DNA of 64,000 nucleotides from Flavobacteriaceae bacterium Ap0902 (GTDB lineage: Bacteria; Bacteroidota; Bacteroidia; Flavobacteriales; Weeksellaceae), in the NCBI GenBank assembly GCA_009835005.1, contig WTFG01000002.1, positions 186,001 to 250,000 on the forward strand. The letters run 5' to 3'. Shown piece after piece: positions 1-9,097 of this stretch. The translations under genes and the position numbers were made by a program. The stretch's first letter is position 1. Each line of letters starts with the position of its first letter. The notes under the pieces are model-generated. The model was given only the letters and a program-made list of their open reading frames with translations. It made no database searches and had not been told where the DNA came from.

Positions 1-1282
1 GCGTTGCCGTCATAATTAATATATGTGGTGGGCGAGTAGCCTTGCGCCATAACTTCGCTCTTTGTGCCACTCCAAAACGATGTTGCTCATCTACAATGGC
101 AAGTCCAAGATTTTTAAACCGTACTTTATCTTCTATCAAAGCATGTGTTCCCACCAAGATATCTAATGAACCATTTTCTAATTGCTCATGAATGATTCTA
201 CGATCGGTAGTCTTCGCAGAGCCAGTGAGTAAGGCGATTTTAAATCCAATTTTATCGGCCTCTTCCTTCAATCCATAATAATGCTGTTGCGCAAGAATTT
301 CTGTAGGTGCCATCAGTAAAGATTGAAAGCCATTATCGGCAGCCATGAGCATCGTCAGGAAGGCTACAATGGTTTTTCCACTTCCTACGTCTCCCTGTAA
401 CAAGCGATTCATTTGTTGCTCTTTGGCTAAATTGGCTCTGATTTCTTTTAGCACACGCTTTTGTGCATTGGTAAGATTAAAACTTAAATGATTAAAATAA
501 AAGTCGTTAAAATAAGTCCCTAATTCTTTAAAGGCATGCGAACGAAAATTTCTTTTCCCTATCGCTTTTTGCGTTTGCAGAGATAAATGTAAATAGAAAA
601 ACTCTTCAAATTTTAGGCGCTTTTGTGCCTCTTCTAATTCCCTTACAGAATTTGGAAAATGAATATGTTGAAAGGCTTTTTTTCTACTGGTTAACTGGTA
701 TACGCGACAAATCTGCTCTGATAAATTTTCTTTAATATAATTGCCCACTAATTTCCAAACCTCTAGTTGCATGGTCTGAAACACCCGATTATTAATACCC
801 TTTTTCTGTGCTAATTCTGTATTGCTATAGACGGGTAGAAGCCCTTTGGTAGCCTTTTCGCTGTCAGGTTCTTCTATCTCTGGATGGGTGAAATTTATTT
901 TTTGATTAAATATAGTGGGCTTTCCATAAATGATGATGGGCTTTTGTAAAAGTGCTCTAAACTTATCCATTTGCCACTTCGTGGTACGGAACCAAATCAA
1001 TTCTACCGAGCCAGTTTTATCTTGAAAGGTTGCAATCAGTCGTTTTTTCTTGCCTTCGCCAATTTCTCTGAGCGAAGTCATTTTACCTTTTACCTGAATT
1101 TCTGTACTAAAGGTTTGGATTTCTGCAATTGTATAATACTTTGTTCGGTCCACATATCGGAAAGGAAAGTGATAGAGTAAATCCCTGAATCTAAAAATAC
1201 CCAATTCTGCCGTTAAGACCTCGGCTCGCTTGGGGCCAACGCCTTTCAGGTATTCAATAGGGGTTAATAGGGGATTGCTCAT
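1..1282 (-). CDS. recG: ATP-dependent DNA helicase RecG, N-terminal part (cut by window edge)
   Basis: RecG remodels stalled replication forks and branch-migrates Holliday junctions. The reading frame is open from an ATG at 1282 to the left edge, giving about 427 codons of a protein usually near 700 residues. The N-terminus reads as the RecG wedge/OB region (GVGPKRAEVL, then LLYHFPFRYVDRTKYY). Near the edge are the SF2 motifs: LVGTHALIE, the diagnostic motif II DEQHRFG, and MTAT at the very end, so both the N-terminal and first helicase regions are present while the second RecA-like domain lies outside the window. It is divergent from the hydrolase gene that starts 80 bp away. Identification is firm; only the truncation at the edge limits it. 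Confidence 0.95.
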   Translation of the reverse strand, partial: MSNPLLTPIEYLKGVGPKRAEVLTAELGIFRFRDLLYHFPFRYVDRTKYYTIAEIQTFSTEIQVKGKMTSLREIGEGKKKRLIATFQDKTGSVELIWFRTTKWQMDKFRALLQKPIIIYGKPTIFNQKINFTHPEIEEPDSEKATKGLLPVYSNTELAQKKGINNRVFQTMQLEVWKLVGNYIKENLSEQICRVYQLTSRKKAFQHIHFPNSVRELEEAQKRLKFEEFFYLHLSLQTQKAIGKRNFRSHAFKELGTYFNDFYFNHLSFNLTNAQKRVLKEIRANLAKEQQMNRLLQGDVGSGKTIVAFLTMLMAADNGFQSLLMAPTEILAQQHYYGLKEEADKIGFKIALLTGSAKTTDRRIIHEQLENGSLDILVGTHALIEDKVRFKNLGLAIVDEQHRFGVAQRAKLWRKATRPPHILIMTAT

Positions 1283-1364
1283 AAAACAAAGATAATTAAA
1301 GTAAAATAAAGCAAATTTGTTTTTATTCTTATTATTTTTGAGAGATTTAGTAAAATTTAAATAC

Positions 1365-2360
1365 ATGAAAAATTTATTCAATACCCTTTTAATATGCTTG
1401 GCAGTTATGGTAACGGCACAGCAAAAATCTCAAGATTACCCAAGTTCTAAATATCCTGTAGATCAAGATATTTTTTCAAAATATAAATCTCAGTTTATAG
1501 AAATTGATGGCTATAAAATCAATGTAGAAATTTTAGGGGAAGGTGACCCAATTGTATTCTTACCAGGAGGTCCAGGAAACTCTCATGATTATATGCAAGG
1601 TGCTTTTGGACAGTATTATAAAACCAATAAATTGGTCTTTTTTGATTTTTTAGGAAGAGGGAAATCAGATGATGCTAAAGATGTTTCAGAATACGCTGTG
1701 AAGTCAGATACAGATTTGATTGAAAAATTAAGAAAGAAATTAAAACTAGGTAAAATTTCTGTGGTAGGACACTCTTATGGTACGGTTCCAGCACAGGATT
1801 ATGCAATCCGATATGGTGAGCATTTAGATAAAATGTTCTTGATTGCAGGTTTCCATAGTGGGCATATGTGGCAGGCTAACTGCGATAGTTATAACCATTA
1901 TTCTAAAACACATTTTCCAGAAATTTGGGCAAAAGTAGATTCGATTAGAAGTTTAGGTTATGTATCATCGGATCCAGCGCATCAAAAGATTTATGGAAGT
2001 CTGCCAACCAAGTATATTTATTATCATAATACGAAAACAAGAGGAAATGTACCGAAAGAGAAATTTAGAGGTTGGGCGAATGATGTGTATGTACAAATCA
2101 TTGGTAGAGATGGAGATTTTGAAGTGAGTGGCAGCATGATGGATACCGATTTTAGAAGAAAATTAAAAGATATAAAGGCAAAAACCATGATTACTGCTGG
2201 GCGCTATGATGGCGTTTCTACTCCAGAATTTAATGAGCAGTATAAAACCTTTATGCCACAGGCAAAGTTTATAATGTTTGAGGAAAGTGGACATAATCCA
2301 TACTTAGAAGAACCAGAAAAGTTTTATGCTGTATTTGAAGAATTTTTCGGAATTAAATAG
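1365..2360 (+). CDS. alpha/beta-fold hydrolase, proline iminopeptidase-like, secreted
   Basis: Predicted serine hydrolase of the alpha/beta fold, S33/prolyl-aminopeptidase-like. An upstream ATG at 1317 would add 16 residues, but the ATG at 1365 gives a clean signal peptide (MKNLFNTLLICLAVMVTAQ), so I place the start there. The oxyanion-region motif is LPGGPGNSHDY; the nucleophile elbow is GHSYG; a later Asp lies in GRYDGVSTPE and the His in SGHNPYLEEPE, completing the Ser-Asp-His triad in the usual order. The signal peptide implies a periplasmic or surface location. It stands alone between divergent recG and the downstream ABC-F gene. The exact substrate cannot be told from sequence; peptidase is the family guess, esterase an alternative. 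Confidence 0.85.
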   Translation: MKNLFNTLLICLAVMVTAQQKSQDYPSSKYPVDQDIFSKYKSQFIEIDGYKINVEILGEGDPIVFLPGGPGNSHDYMQGAFGQYYKTNKLVFFDFLGRGKSDDAKDVSEYAVKSDTDLIEKLRKKLKLGKISVVGHSYGTVPAQDYAIRYGEHLDKMFLIAGFHSGHMWQANCDSYNHYSKTHFPEIWAKVDSIRSLGYVSSDPAHQKIYGSLPTKYIYYHNTKTRGNVPKEKFRGWANDVYVQIIGRDGDFEVSGSMMDTDFRRKLKDIKAKTMITAGRYDGVSTPEFNEQYKTFMPQAKFIMFEESGHNPYLEEPEKFYAVFEEFFGIK

Positions 2361-2373
2361 GAGTTAACGTGAG

Positions 2374-2406
2374 TCGTTCTGAACTTGATTTAGAATCTTC
2401 TTAAAG
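2374..2406. repeat. partial copy of dispersed inverted-repeat element (core only)
   Basis: The core TTCTGAACTTGATTTAGAATC, followed by TTCTTAAA, matches the inner part of the longer elements at 18966-19105 and 22455-22660. The terminal inverted repeats seen in those copies are absent here, so this is a fragment or an independent small hairpin (TTCTGAA / TTTAGAA). Confidence 0.5.
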
Positions 2407-2609
2407 TGCCAATTTTCAGTTAAATATTTTATATTTTAAACCTTATATCTAAACCTATAACTTTATGCTTACTTTTGCATGGAATATAATTACAAGTTAA
2501 TTATATACTAAGCATTTTTATGCAAGAATTTTAATACAATTAAATAATATATCCAATAGAGTTAGGCTTATTCTGATTTTTATTTTACCGCATAACACCC
2601 AGAAATCAA

Positions 2610-4487
2610 ATGAATTTTGTTACCGTAAATAATCTTACCAAGTCCTATGGTATTCGTACCCTTTTCAAGGACATTAATTTCATCGTTAATCAAGGTGAAA
2701 GTATCGCAATCGTTGCCAAAAATGGCAGTGGTAAATCTACTTTACTCAAAATCATTCAAGGAAAAGAACCTGCAGATTCTGGAGAAGTAGAAGTATTGAA
2801 AGATGTAGAAGTATTTACGCTAGAGCAAGGGGATGATTTCTCTGATGACATGACGGCTAGAGATGTCATCTATGCGCATGATAATGAGATTTTGCAATTA
2901 CTGAATTTATACCAAAAACTTTTAGATGAAGGCGTTTCAGATGATAGAATGATGGCTGTAATCGGTAAAATTGATGAGAACAACGCTTGGAATATTGAGT
3001 CTCTTTTTGAGGAGATTTTTTCTAATTTGAAGATTGATTTTCTAGATCAACAAATCAAAAACCTTTCGGGTGGGCAACGCAAGAGGGTTTCTTTGGCTAA
3101 ATTCCTGATTGATATTTCTATTCATGAAGGTCATCAATTATTGATATTGGATGAGCCTACCAATCACCTAGACATTGAAATGGTAGAATGGCTAGAATAT
3201 TTTTTGAATAAAGAACCTAGAACCATTTTGCTGGTTACGCATGACAGATATTTCTTAGATGCCATATGTACAGGGATTTTAGAAATGGAAGACGGGACGG
3301 TATATGTGCACAGGGGCGATTATGAAACGTACATACGCAATAAAGCCATCCGTATAGAGAACGCACAAGCGAGTATAGACAAAGCCAATAATTTATACAA
3401 AAAAGAATTGGAGTGGATGCGCCGCCAGCCTAAGGCGAGGACTACCAAATCTAAAAGTAGAGAGCAAGATTTTTACGAAACAGAAAAGGTTGCTAAGCGC
3501 AAGATTGTAGATAATCAAGTTTTGCTAGAGATGCAAATGACACGTTTGGGTAAAAAGATTGTCGAGTTTAAAGACGTGAGTTTTGCCTATGATGAAAAGA
3601 CCATTTTAGATGATTATTCTAATGTTTTTGCAAGAGGACAAAAAATTGGGATTATTGGTAAAAATGGGGTGGGGAAGTCTACTTTTCTAAAAATTTTAGA
3701 AGGTCAAATTCAGCCAGATTCTGGAGAGATAGAACGTGGTGACACCTTAGTCTTTGGTCATTTTAAGCAAGATGGCATTGCTTATAAAGAAGAACAGAGA
3801 GTGATAGATTTTGTAAAAGATATTGCAGAGTTTTTCCCTTTAGCCAACGGCAAAACTATGTCTGCAAGCCAATTCTTACAAATGTTTTTGTTTGAGCCTC
3901 AGCAACAATATACACCCATTGCTAAACTGAGCGGTGGTGAGAAAAAACGTTTACAATTGTTATCTGTACTCTTCAAAAATCCAAATTTCTTAATTTTGGA
4001 TGAGCCTACCAACGATTTAGACTTACCAACTTTAACGGTTTTAGAGAATTTCTTGAATGAATACAATGGCTGTGTGCTTGTGGTATCGCACGATAGGTAT
4101 TTTATGGATAAAATTGTAGATGAATTAATAATTTTTGAAGGGGATGGGCAGGTTGCTACTTTCTACGGAACTTATACCGAATATTTCTTAGACCAAAAAG
4201 CACAACAAGCAGAAGCACAAAAACAAAAGGCTATAGCCCAGAAAAAGCCAATAGAGGCAAAGCCCGTAGATGCAAATAAGATGACCAATGACGAGAGAAA
4301 GGAATTTAGGTCTTTAGAAAAAAATCTTGCTAAATGGGAAAAGGAAAAAGAGCAATTAGAGAAAGAAATGGCTGATCCTGATTTGGATTATGAGAAAATT
4401 GCAGACTTATCTAAAAAGCATCATCAATTAAAAGAAAAAATAGAAGAAGGCGAAATGCGTTGGTTAGAATTGTCTGAGAAAGATTAA
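2610..4487 (+). CDS. ABC-F family ATP-binding protein (Uup-like)
   Basis: Soluble duplicated ABC ATPase without membrane segments, 625 aa. The first cassette has AKNGSGKST near residue 36 (the usual first Gly of Walker A is Ala), signature LSGGQRKRVSLA and Walker B LLILDEPTNHLD. The second has GKNGVGKST, LSGGEKKRLQLL and FLILDEPTNDLD. The C-terminus from about residue 540 is a charged coiled coil (EKEKEQLEKEMADPD), the arrangement of Uup rather than of EttA. Family members act on ribosomes or in DNA-structure tolerance; Uup is linked to precise excision of transposons. It starts at the first ATG and is followed by a holin-like gene. Family call is firm, subfamily moderately so. Confidence 0.93.
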   Translation: MNFVTVNNLTKSYGIRTLFKDINFIVNQGESIAIVAKNGSGKSTLLKIIQGKEPADSGEVEVLKDVEVFTLEQGDDFSDDMTARDVIYAHDNEILQLLNLYQKLLDEGVSDDRMMAVIGKIDENNAWNIESLFEEIFSNLKIDFLDQQIKNLSGGQRKRVSLAKFLIDISIHEGHQLLILDEPTNHLDIEMVEWLEYFLNKEPRTILLVTHDRYFLDAICTGILEMEDGTVYVHRGDYETYIRNKAIRIENAQASIDKANNLYKKELEWMRRQPKARTTKSKSREQDFYETEKVAKRKIVDNQVLLEMQMTRLGKKIVEFKDVSFAYDEKTILDDYSNVFARGQKIGIIGKNGVGKSTFLKILEGQIQPDSGEIERGDTLVFGHFKQDGIAYKEEQRVIDFVKDIAEFFPLANGKTMSASQFLQMFLFEPQQQYTPIAKLSGGEKKRLQLLSVLFKNPNFLILDEPTNDLDLPTLTVLENFLNEYNGCVLVVSHDRYFMDKIVDELIIFEGDGQVATFYGTYTEYFLDQKAQQAEAQKQKAIAQKKPIEAKPVDANKMTNDERKEFRSLEKNLAKWEKEKEQLEKEMADPDLDYEKIADLSKKHHQLKEKIEEGEMRWLELSEKD

Positions 4488-4539
4488 TATCTTTCATACA
4501 TTATTCTTAAAACAATATAGAAATTTATTAAACTGGAAC

Positions 4540-4547
4540 TAAATTTG
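4540..4547 (+). promoter_or_regulatory. possible -7 box for the holin-like gene
   Basis: TAAATTTG matches the Bacteroidetes TAnnTTTG -7 consensus, 42 bp upstream of the ATG at 4589. No clear TTG -33 box sits at the expected 17-23 nt spacing, so this is a moderate candidate. Confidence 0.4.
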
Positions 4548-4588
4548 AACATATTACCTTAATATTTTTTTAATTAAAAAACATTATC

Positions 4589-4933
4589 ATGAATTTTATT
4601 ATTAATTTATTATCTACGGCTATTGCTGCTTTTGTCCTTGCAGAATATTTACTCTCTGGAGTGCAAATTAAAAATTTTGGAGCGGCTATTATTTTTGCAT
4701 TGGTGTTAGGATTGGTAAATGCCTTTGTAAAACCACTTTTAACCATACTCACCATACCCGTTACAGTAATTACCTTAGGCTTATTCTTGCTGGTTATTAA
4801 TGCTTTAATGATACAAATTGCCTCTTATTTTGTAAGTGGAATTAATGTAGATACGTTTTGGTGGGCTTTATTATTCTCAATCTTATTATCATTGTTAAGT
4901 TCTTTAATTAGTGGCTTGTTAGGGGCAGAATAA
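4589..4933 (+). CDS. phage holin family protein (four-helix membrane protein, superfamily IV type)
   Basis: 114-aa integral membrane protein. It shows four hydrophobic segments: roughly residues 4-22, 31-52, 56-80 and 90-110. The conserved NAFVKPLLTILTIPVT stretch between helices 2 and 3 is typical of the small Bacteroidetes and actinobacterial holin superfamily IV proteins (PF04020-like). Despite the name, chromosomal members away from prophages are of unknown function and no lysis genes are nearby. The downstream hairpin at 4985 terminates the transcript. Confidence 0.85.
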   Translation: MNFIINLLSTAIAAFVLAEYLLSGVQIKNFGAAIIFALVLGLVNAFVKPLLTILTIPVTVITLGLFLLVINALMIQIASYFVSGINVDTFWWALLFSILLSLLSSLISGLLGAE

Positions 4934-4984
4934 AGACAATTTAACTTAGTACCTTTATAACTTACAATCTACTTTATAATTAAA

Positions 4985-5018
4985 AAAAGCTCTGTAATCG
5001 TCCGATTACAGAGCTTTT
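4985..5018. terminator. bidirectional intrinsic terminator
   Basis: Perfect 15-bp stem (AAAAGCTCTGTAATC / GATTACAGAGCTTTT) with a 4-nt loop, flanked by A- and T-runs. It sits between the convergent holin-like gene and hppA and would end both. Confidence 0.9.
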
Positions 5019-5042
5019 AGTTTTATCCAAGGTGAGTTTTAA

Positions 5043-7307
5043 TTACCTAGCATCTTCTAATTGAATAATATCCTCTGCCGCACCTTGATTAGGAATATTT
5101 GTATCCTCTTGATCTATAATGGCAGGCGTATCCACATCTATAGGAGCGTCATCTGTATGATGTCCACCCAAGATAGGGGCAATCACTAGCCCTACCAAAC
5201 AAGTTAATTTAATTAAAATATTCATAGATGGTCCAGAAGTATCCTTAAATGGATCACCTACTGTATCACCAGTCACTGCTGCTTTATGCGCATCAGAACC
5301 TTTATAAGTCATTTCACCATTGATTTCTACTCCAGCTTCAAATGATTTCTTGGCATTATCCCATGCACCTCCAGCATTATTTTGGAATATAGCCCACATT
5401 ACACCAGACACACAAACTCCAGCCATGTAACCACCTAGAGGTTCCGCGCCGAAGATTAAACCAATGATAATAGGGGTAATAATGGTCAACAAACCTGGTA
5501 AAATCATCTCTTTTAATGCTGCATTGGTAGATATTTCTACACATTTAGCATATTCTGGTTTTCCTGTTCCTTCCATAATACCAGGAATTTCTCTAAACTG
5601 TCTTCTAACTTCGTGCACCATTTCCATCGCTGCTTTACCTACACTTTCCATAGCGAGTGCAGAAAATACAACAGGTACCATTCCGCCTACAAACAACATG
5701 GCCAATACATCTGCTCTAAAAATATTAATTCCGTCTATTCCTGTAAAGGTTACATAAGCGGCAAATAACGCGAGTGCCGTTAAAGCGGCAGAGGCAATGG
5801 CAAAACCTTTACCAACTGCAGCGGTAGTGTTCCCTACGGAGTCTAAAATATCTGTTCTACCTCGTACATGGTCTTCGCATTCGCTCATCTCTGCAATACC
5901 ACCTGCGTTGTCTGCAATAGGTCCAAAAGCATCTATGGCCAATTGCATGGCGGTTGTAGCCATCATAGCAGAGGCTGCTAAAGCAACACCGTAAAAACCA
6001 GCAAAATAATATGAACCTATGATGGCTGCTGCAAATAATATGACAGAAGCAAAAGTAGATTTCATCCCAACAGATAGTCCTGCGATAATATTGGTACCTG
6101 CTCCCGTGGAACTGTTTTGAACAATATGCAAAACTGGTTTTTTCCCCAGACTTGTATAATAAGCTGTTACTACAGAGATTAAAGCTCCTACTGCTAACCC
6201 AATACATGCAGACCAGAATACATTGAGTCTAGGGATATCTCTAACGCCTTCTCCAAAGAAAGTCATTTGCAAGGTTTCTGGTAACATCCAGTTAATTAAA
6301 AAGAAACTAGCAATTAAAGTTATTCCAATGGCTACCCAGTTTCCTCTGTCTAAAGCGGCTTGAACTTGTGCTTCTTTGGCATCGTTATTTTTGATACTCA
6401 CTAACAAGGTGCCAATAATAGAGGCTATAACGCCTACACCCGCAATGACCATAGGCAGTAGGATAGGTCCCATATTATTGAATTTATCTTGGTATTGTGT
6501 TATAGAAGACATATCATTTATAACATAGTTACCCAATACCATGGCAGCAAGCACGGTAGCCACATAAGAACCAAATAAATCTGCTCCCATACCTGCTACA
6601 TCACCTACATTATCACCTACGTTGTCAGCAATGGTTGCAGGGTTTCTAGGGTCATCCTCTGGGATACCAGCCTCAACTTTACCTACTAAATCTGCACCTA
6701 CATCTGCTGCTTTGGTATAGATACCACCACCCACACGGGCAAATAATGCAATACTTTCTGCACCTAAAGAGAAACCTGCAAGAGCCTCTAATGCCATTGT
6801 CATCTCACTATAGAAATTACCATCTTGGGAGATAAACATCTTCATAAAGATTAAAAAGAATAAACTAAGGCCAAGTACAGCCAATCCCGCAACACCTAGT
6901 CCCATGACGGTACCACCACCAAAAGAAACTTTAAGTGCTTTGGGTAGACTGGTTTTAGCTGCCTCTGTGGTTCTTGCATTGGCATCTGTAGCAATGCGCA
7001 TTCCTATGTTACCAGCCAAGGCAGAAAAAATAGCTCCAACCAAAAAGGCTACTACTATTATCCAATGCGTTGTAGGCACTAAGTAAGAAATACCAAAAAG
7101 TGCAATAGATGCTATTGTAGCAAATATACCTAGTAATCTATACTCTGCAGACAAGAAGGCTAGTGCTCCTTCTTTTATACTTTTAGAAATTGATTGCATT
7201 TTTTCTGTTCCACTAGGTTGTTTTTTAACCCAGGACATCTTTACAAACATAAAGCCTAGCCCAATAATCGATAAGATTATAGGCACATACACCATAAATG
7301 ATTCCAT
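5043..7307 (-). CDS. hppA: membrane-bound ion-translocating pyrophosphatase
   Basis: Cleaves cytoplasmic pyrophosphate and uses the energy to export H+ or Na+. The 754-aa protein has about 16 hydrophobic segments. The catalytic loop [21 protein letters not shown] is followed by [20 protein letters not shown]. The second Asp-rich site is DNAGGIAEM and the C-terminal one is [15 protein letters not shown]. The [12 protein letters not shown] motif has Ala-x-Gly-Lys rather than a Lys one turn earlier, the pattern of the K+-dependent subclass, many of which pump Na+. The last 30 residues are an Asp-rich tail. It lies downstream of the soluble pyrophosphatase gene but is separated from it by a hairpin. 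Ion specificity is inference from the motif. Confidence 0.96.
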   Translation of the reverse strand: MESFMVYVPIILSIIGLGFMFVKMSWVKKQPSGTEKMQSISKSIKEGALAFLSAEYRLLGIFATIASIALFGISYLVPTTHWIIVVAFLVGAIFSALAGNIGMRIATDANARTTEAAKTSLPKALKVSFGGGTVMGLGVAGLAVLGLSLFFLIFMKMFISQDGNFYSEMTMALEALAGFSLGAESIALFARVGGGIYTKAADVGADLVGKVEAGIPEDDPRNPATIADNVGDNVGDVAGMGADLFGSYVATVLAAMVLGNYVINDMSSITQYQDKFNNMGPILLPMVIAGVGVIASIIGTLLVSIKNNDAKEAQVQAALDRGNWVAIGITLIASFFLINWMLPETLQMTFFGEGVRDIPRLNVFWSACIGLAVGALISVVTAYYTSLGKKPVLHIVQNSSTGAGTNIIAGLSVGMKSTFASVILFAAAIIGSYYFAGFYGVALAASAMMATTAMQLAIDAFGPIADNAGGIAEMSECEDHVRGRTDILDSVGNTTAAVGKGFAIASAALTALALFAAYVTFTGIDGINIFRADVLAMLFVGGMVPVVFSALAMESVGKAAMEMVHEVRRQFREIPGIMEGTGKPEYAKCVEISTNAALKEMILPGLLTIITPIIIGLIFGAEPLGGYMAGVCVSGVMWAIFQNNAGGAWDNAKKSFEAGVEINGEMTYKGSDAHKAAVTGDTVGDPFKDTSGPSMNILIKLTCLVGLVIAPILGGHHTDDAPIDVDTPAIIDQEDTNIPNQGAAEDIIQLEDAR

Positions 7308-7358
7308 ATATTATTTTTTAAAAAGTTCGATAAAGTTATAAAACTATGTTAAAACAAA

Positions 7359-7391
7359 AAAACCGCTAAATATGATATATTATGCGGTTTT
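7359..7391 (-). terminator. terminator after ppa
   Basis: AAAACCGC and GCGGTTTT form the stem, with an AT-rich imperfect extension. It lies between the ppa stop and the hppA start and suggests that the two pyrophosphatase genes are separate transcripts. Confidence 0.7.
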
Positions 7392-7410
7392 ATAAATTAA
7401 ATTGTTTACA

Positions 7411-7890
7411 TTATTTTTTAAATCTTTCTATACTTGCTTTAAGAATTTTCTCAGCAGCCTCTCTATTACCCCATCCTTTTACATCTACTTTCTTTTTCTC
7501 TAAATCTTTATATACTTGAAAAAAGTGCTCTATCTCGTTTAATAAGTGAGGGTTAAGGTCTTCTAAAGATTTCATGGTATTCCATACAGGGTCTCCAATT
7601 GGTACACATATTAACTTCTCATCTGGTCCTTTTTCATCTTCCATGTGGAATACTCCAATAGTCTTAACTTCTATAATACATCCTGGGAAGGTAGGTGCAG
7701 TAACCAATACCAAAACATCCAATGGATCTGAATCTAATGCCAATGTATTAGGTACAAAACCATAATCTGCTGGATAATGCATAGAAGAGAAGATAGTTCT
7801 ATCTAAACGGATTCTACCAGTTTCTTTATCCAACTCATATTTATTACGGCTTCCTTTGGGGATTTCTACGATGATATCAAATTTCTCCAT
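7411..7890 (-). CDS. ppa: soluble inorganic pyrophosphatase, family I
   Basis: Hydrolyses pyrophosphate to two phosphates in the cytoplasm, pulling biosynthetic reactions forward. At 159 aa it is short, as prokaryotic family I enzymes are. The substrate-binding start is EIPKGSRNKYELDKETG, then HYPADYGFVPNTLALDSDPLDVLVL, which contains the metal-binding D-x-D-P-x-D core, and a late KDLEKKKVDVKGW carries the conserved Lys/Trp segment. A consensus -7 box (TAATTTTG on the minus strand) lies at 7926-7933. Having both a soluble and a membrane pyrophosphatase side by side is notable, because it implies two competing fates for pyrophosphate. Confidence 0.96.
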   Translation of the reverse strand: MEKFDIIVEIPKGSRNKYELDKETGRIRLDRTIFSSMHYPADYGFVPNTLALDSDPLDVLVLVTAPTFPGCIIEVKTIGVFHMEDEKGPDEKLICVPIGDPVWNTMKSLEDLNPHLLNEIEHFFQVYKDLEKKKVDVKGWGNREAAEKILKASIERFKK

Positions 7891-7925
7891 TCTTGATTTT
7901 CTTTAATCATTTATATTTATGGACG

Positions 7926-7933
7926 CAAAATTA
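7926..7933 (-). promoter_or_regulatory. -7 promoter box of ppa
   Basis: On the minus strand this reads TAATTTTG, a full match to TAnnTTTG, 36 bp before the ppa start codon. The -33 TTG is not clear. Confidence 0.5.
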
Positions 7934-7992
7934 AGGATTTATTTCAGTTTTTAGTAATACACTAATACTTTTAAATCCAATCAAATAAAAAA

Positions 7993-8022
7993 AACCATCT
8001 TCTTTAGAATAAGAAAATGGTT
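7993..8022 (-). terminator. terminator after the E1-beta gene
   Basis: AACCATCTTCTT and AAGAAAATGGTT form a 12-bp stem with one wobble; read leftward it is followed by a T-run. Confidence 0.75.
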
Positions 8023-8045
8023 CATTAATTTATTTGAAAATGATT

Positions 8046-9023
8046 TTATTTATACATTACAGATTTAACAGCTTCTATCACTTGTTCTGGTTTTGGATAC
8101 CAAGCTTGGTATAGTGGGGCAGAATAAGGTGACGGTACATCTGGTGTTGTGATACGCTTAACTGGAGCATCCAAGAAATCAAATGCTTTTTGTTGAATCA
8201 TATAGCTAATTTCTGATGCTACAGAACCAAATGGCCAAGCCTCTTCTAAAACAACCAAACGGTTTGTCTTTTTAACAGATTTAATGATAGTATCATAATC
8301 TAATGGACGCACCGTACGAATATCTATAATCTCTATATTGATTCCATCTTTGGCTAATTCATCGGCAGCTTTGTAAGCTTCTTTGATTACTTTACCAAAA
8401 GAAACAACAGTACAATCGGTACCTTCTCTTTTAATATCTGCAACGCCAATTGGAATTAAATATTCACTATCTGGAATTTCCATTTTGTCACCATACATGT
8501 GCTCAGACTCCATGAAAATTACTGGATCATTATCTCTAATCGCTGATTTCAATAAGCCTTTGGCATCATAAGGGTTTGATGGAACTACTACTTTAAGCCC
8601 TGGACAGTTAGCATACCAACTTTCAAAAGCCTGTGAATGTGTAGCTGCTAATTGACCAGCAGAAGCTGTGGGTCCACGAAAAACGATAGGTATATTCCAT
8701 TGTCCACCACTCATTTGCCTCATTTTAGCCGCATTATTGATGATTTGATCAATAGCTACTAAAGAAAAATTGAATGTCATGAATTCAATGATAGGACGAT
8801 TACCATTCATCGCAGAACCTACACCTATCCCTGCAAAACCAAGTTCAGAAATTGGTGTATCTATTACTCTCTTTGGACCAAATTCATCCAACATTCCTTT
8901 GGATGCTTTATAGGCACCATTATACTCTGCAACCTCTTCACCCATGAGATATATATTCTCATCTCTGCGCATCTCCTCGCTCATGGCTTCCGCAATTACC
9001 TCTCTAAATGTCTTTTCTGTCAT
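8046..9023 (-). CDS. pdhB: pyruvate dehydrogenase E1 component, beta subunit
   Basis: The beta half of the alpha2-beta2 thiamine-diphosphate E1, which decarboxylates pyruvate and passes the acetyl group to E2. The 325 aa is normal. It opens with FREVIAEAMSEEM and YLMGEEVAEYNGAYK (the cofactor-binding Glu region), then RVIDTPISELGFAGIGVG. The transketolase C-terminal domain starts near residue 200 (CTVVSFGKVIKEA) and includes VLEEAWPFGSVASEI. The alpha subunit is not adjacent in this window. A branched-chain 2-oxoacid E1-beta is the main alternative, but overall similarity favours pyruvate. A -7 box TACATTTG lies 26 bp upstream. Confidence 0.9.
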   Translation of the reverse strand: MTEKTFREVIAEAMSEEMRRDENIYLMGEEVAEYNGAYKASKGMLDEFGPKRVIDTPISELGFAGIGVGSAMNGNRPIIEFMTFNFSLVAIDQIINNAAKMRQMSGGQWNIPIVFRGPTASAGQLAATHSQAFESWYANCPGLKVVVPSNPYDAKGLLKSAIRDNDPVIFMESEHMYGDKMEIPDSEYLIPIGVADIKREGTDCTVVSFGKVIKEAYKAADELAKDGINIEIIDIRTVRPLDYDTIIKSVKKTNRLVVLEEAWPFGSVASEISYMIQQKAFDFLDAPVKRITTPDVPSPYSAPLYQAWYPKPEQVIEAVKSVMYK

Positions 9024-9048
9024 TTTTTGGTACTTTAAGTATTAAAAA

Positions 9049-9056
9049 CAAATGTA
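9049..9056 (-). promoter_or_regulatory. -7 promoter box of pdhB
   Basis: Minus-strand TACATTTG is a full TAnnTTTG match at a plausible distance from the start. No TTG was found at the expected -33 position. Confidence 0.5.
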
Positions 9057-9097
9057 TTAAATTATGCTTAAAAATTAATAATATGTATTGACTAATA

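Noticed and set aside
5857-6207. 116-codon frame inside hppA
   Set aside because: It overlaps a fully conserved gene and reads as a low-quality frame rich in Cys, Arg and Tyr, typical of a shadow.
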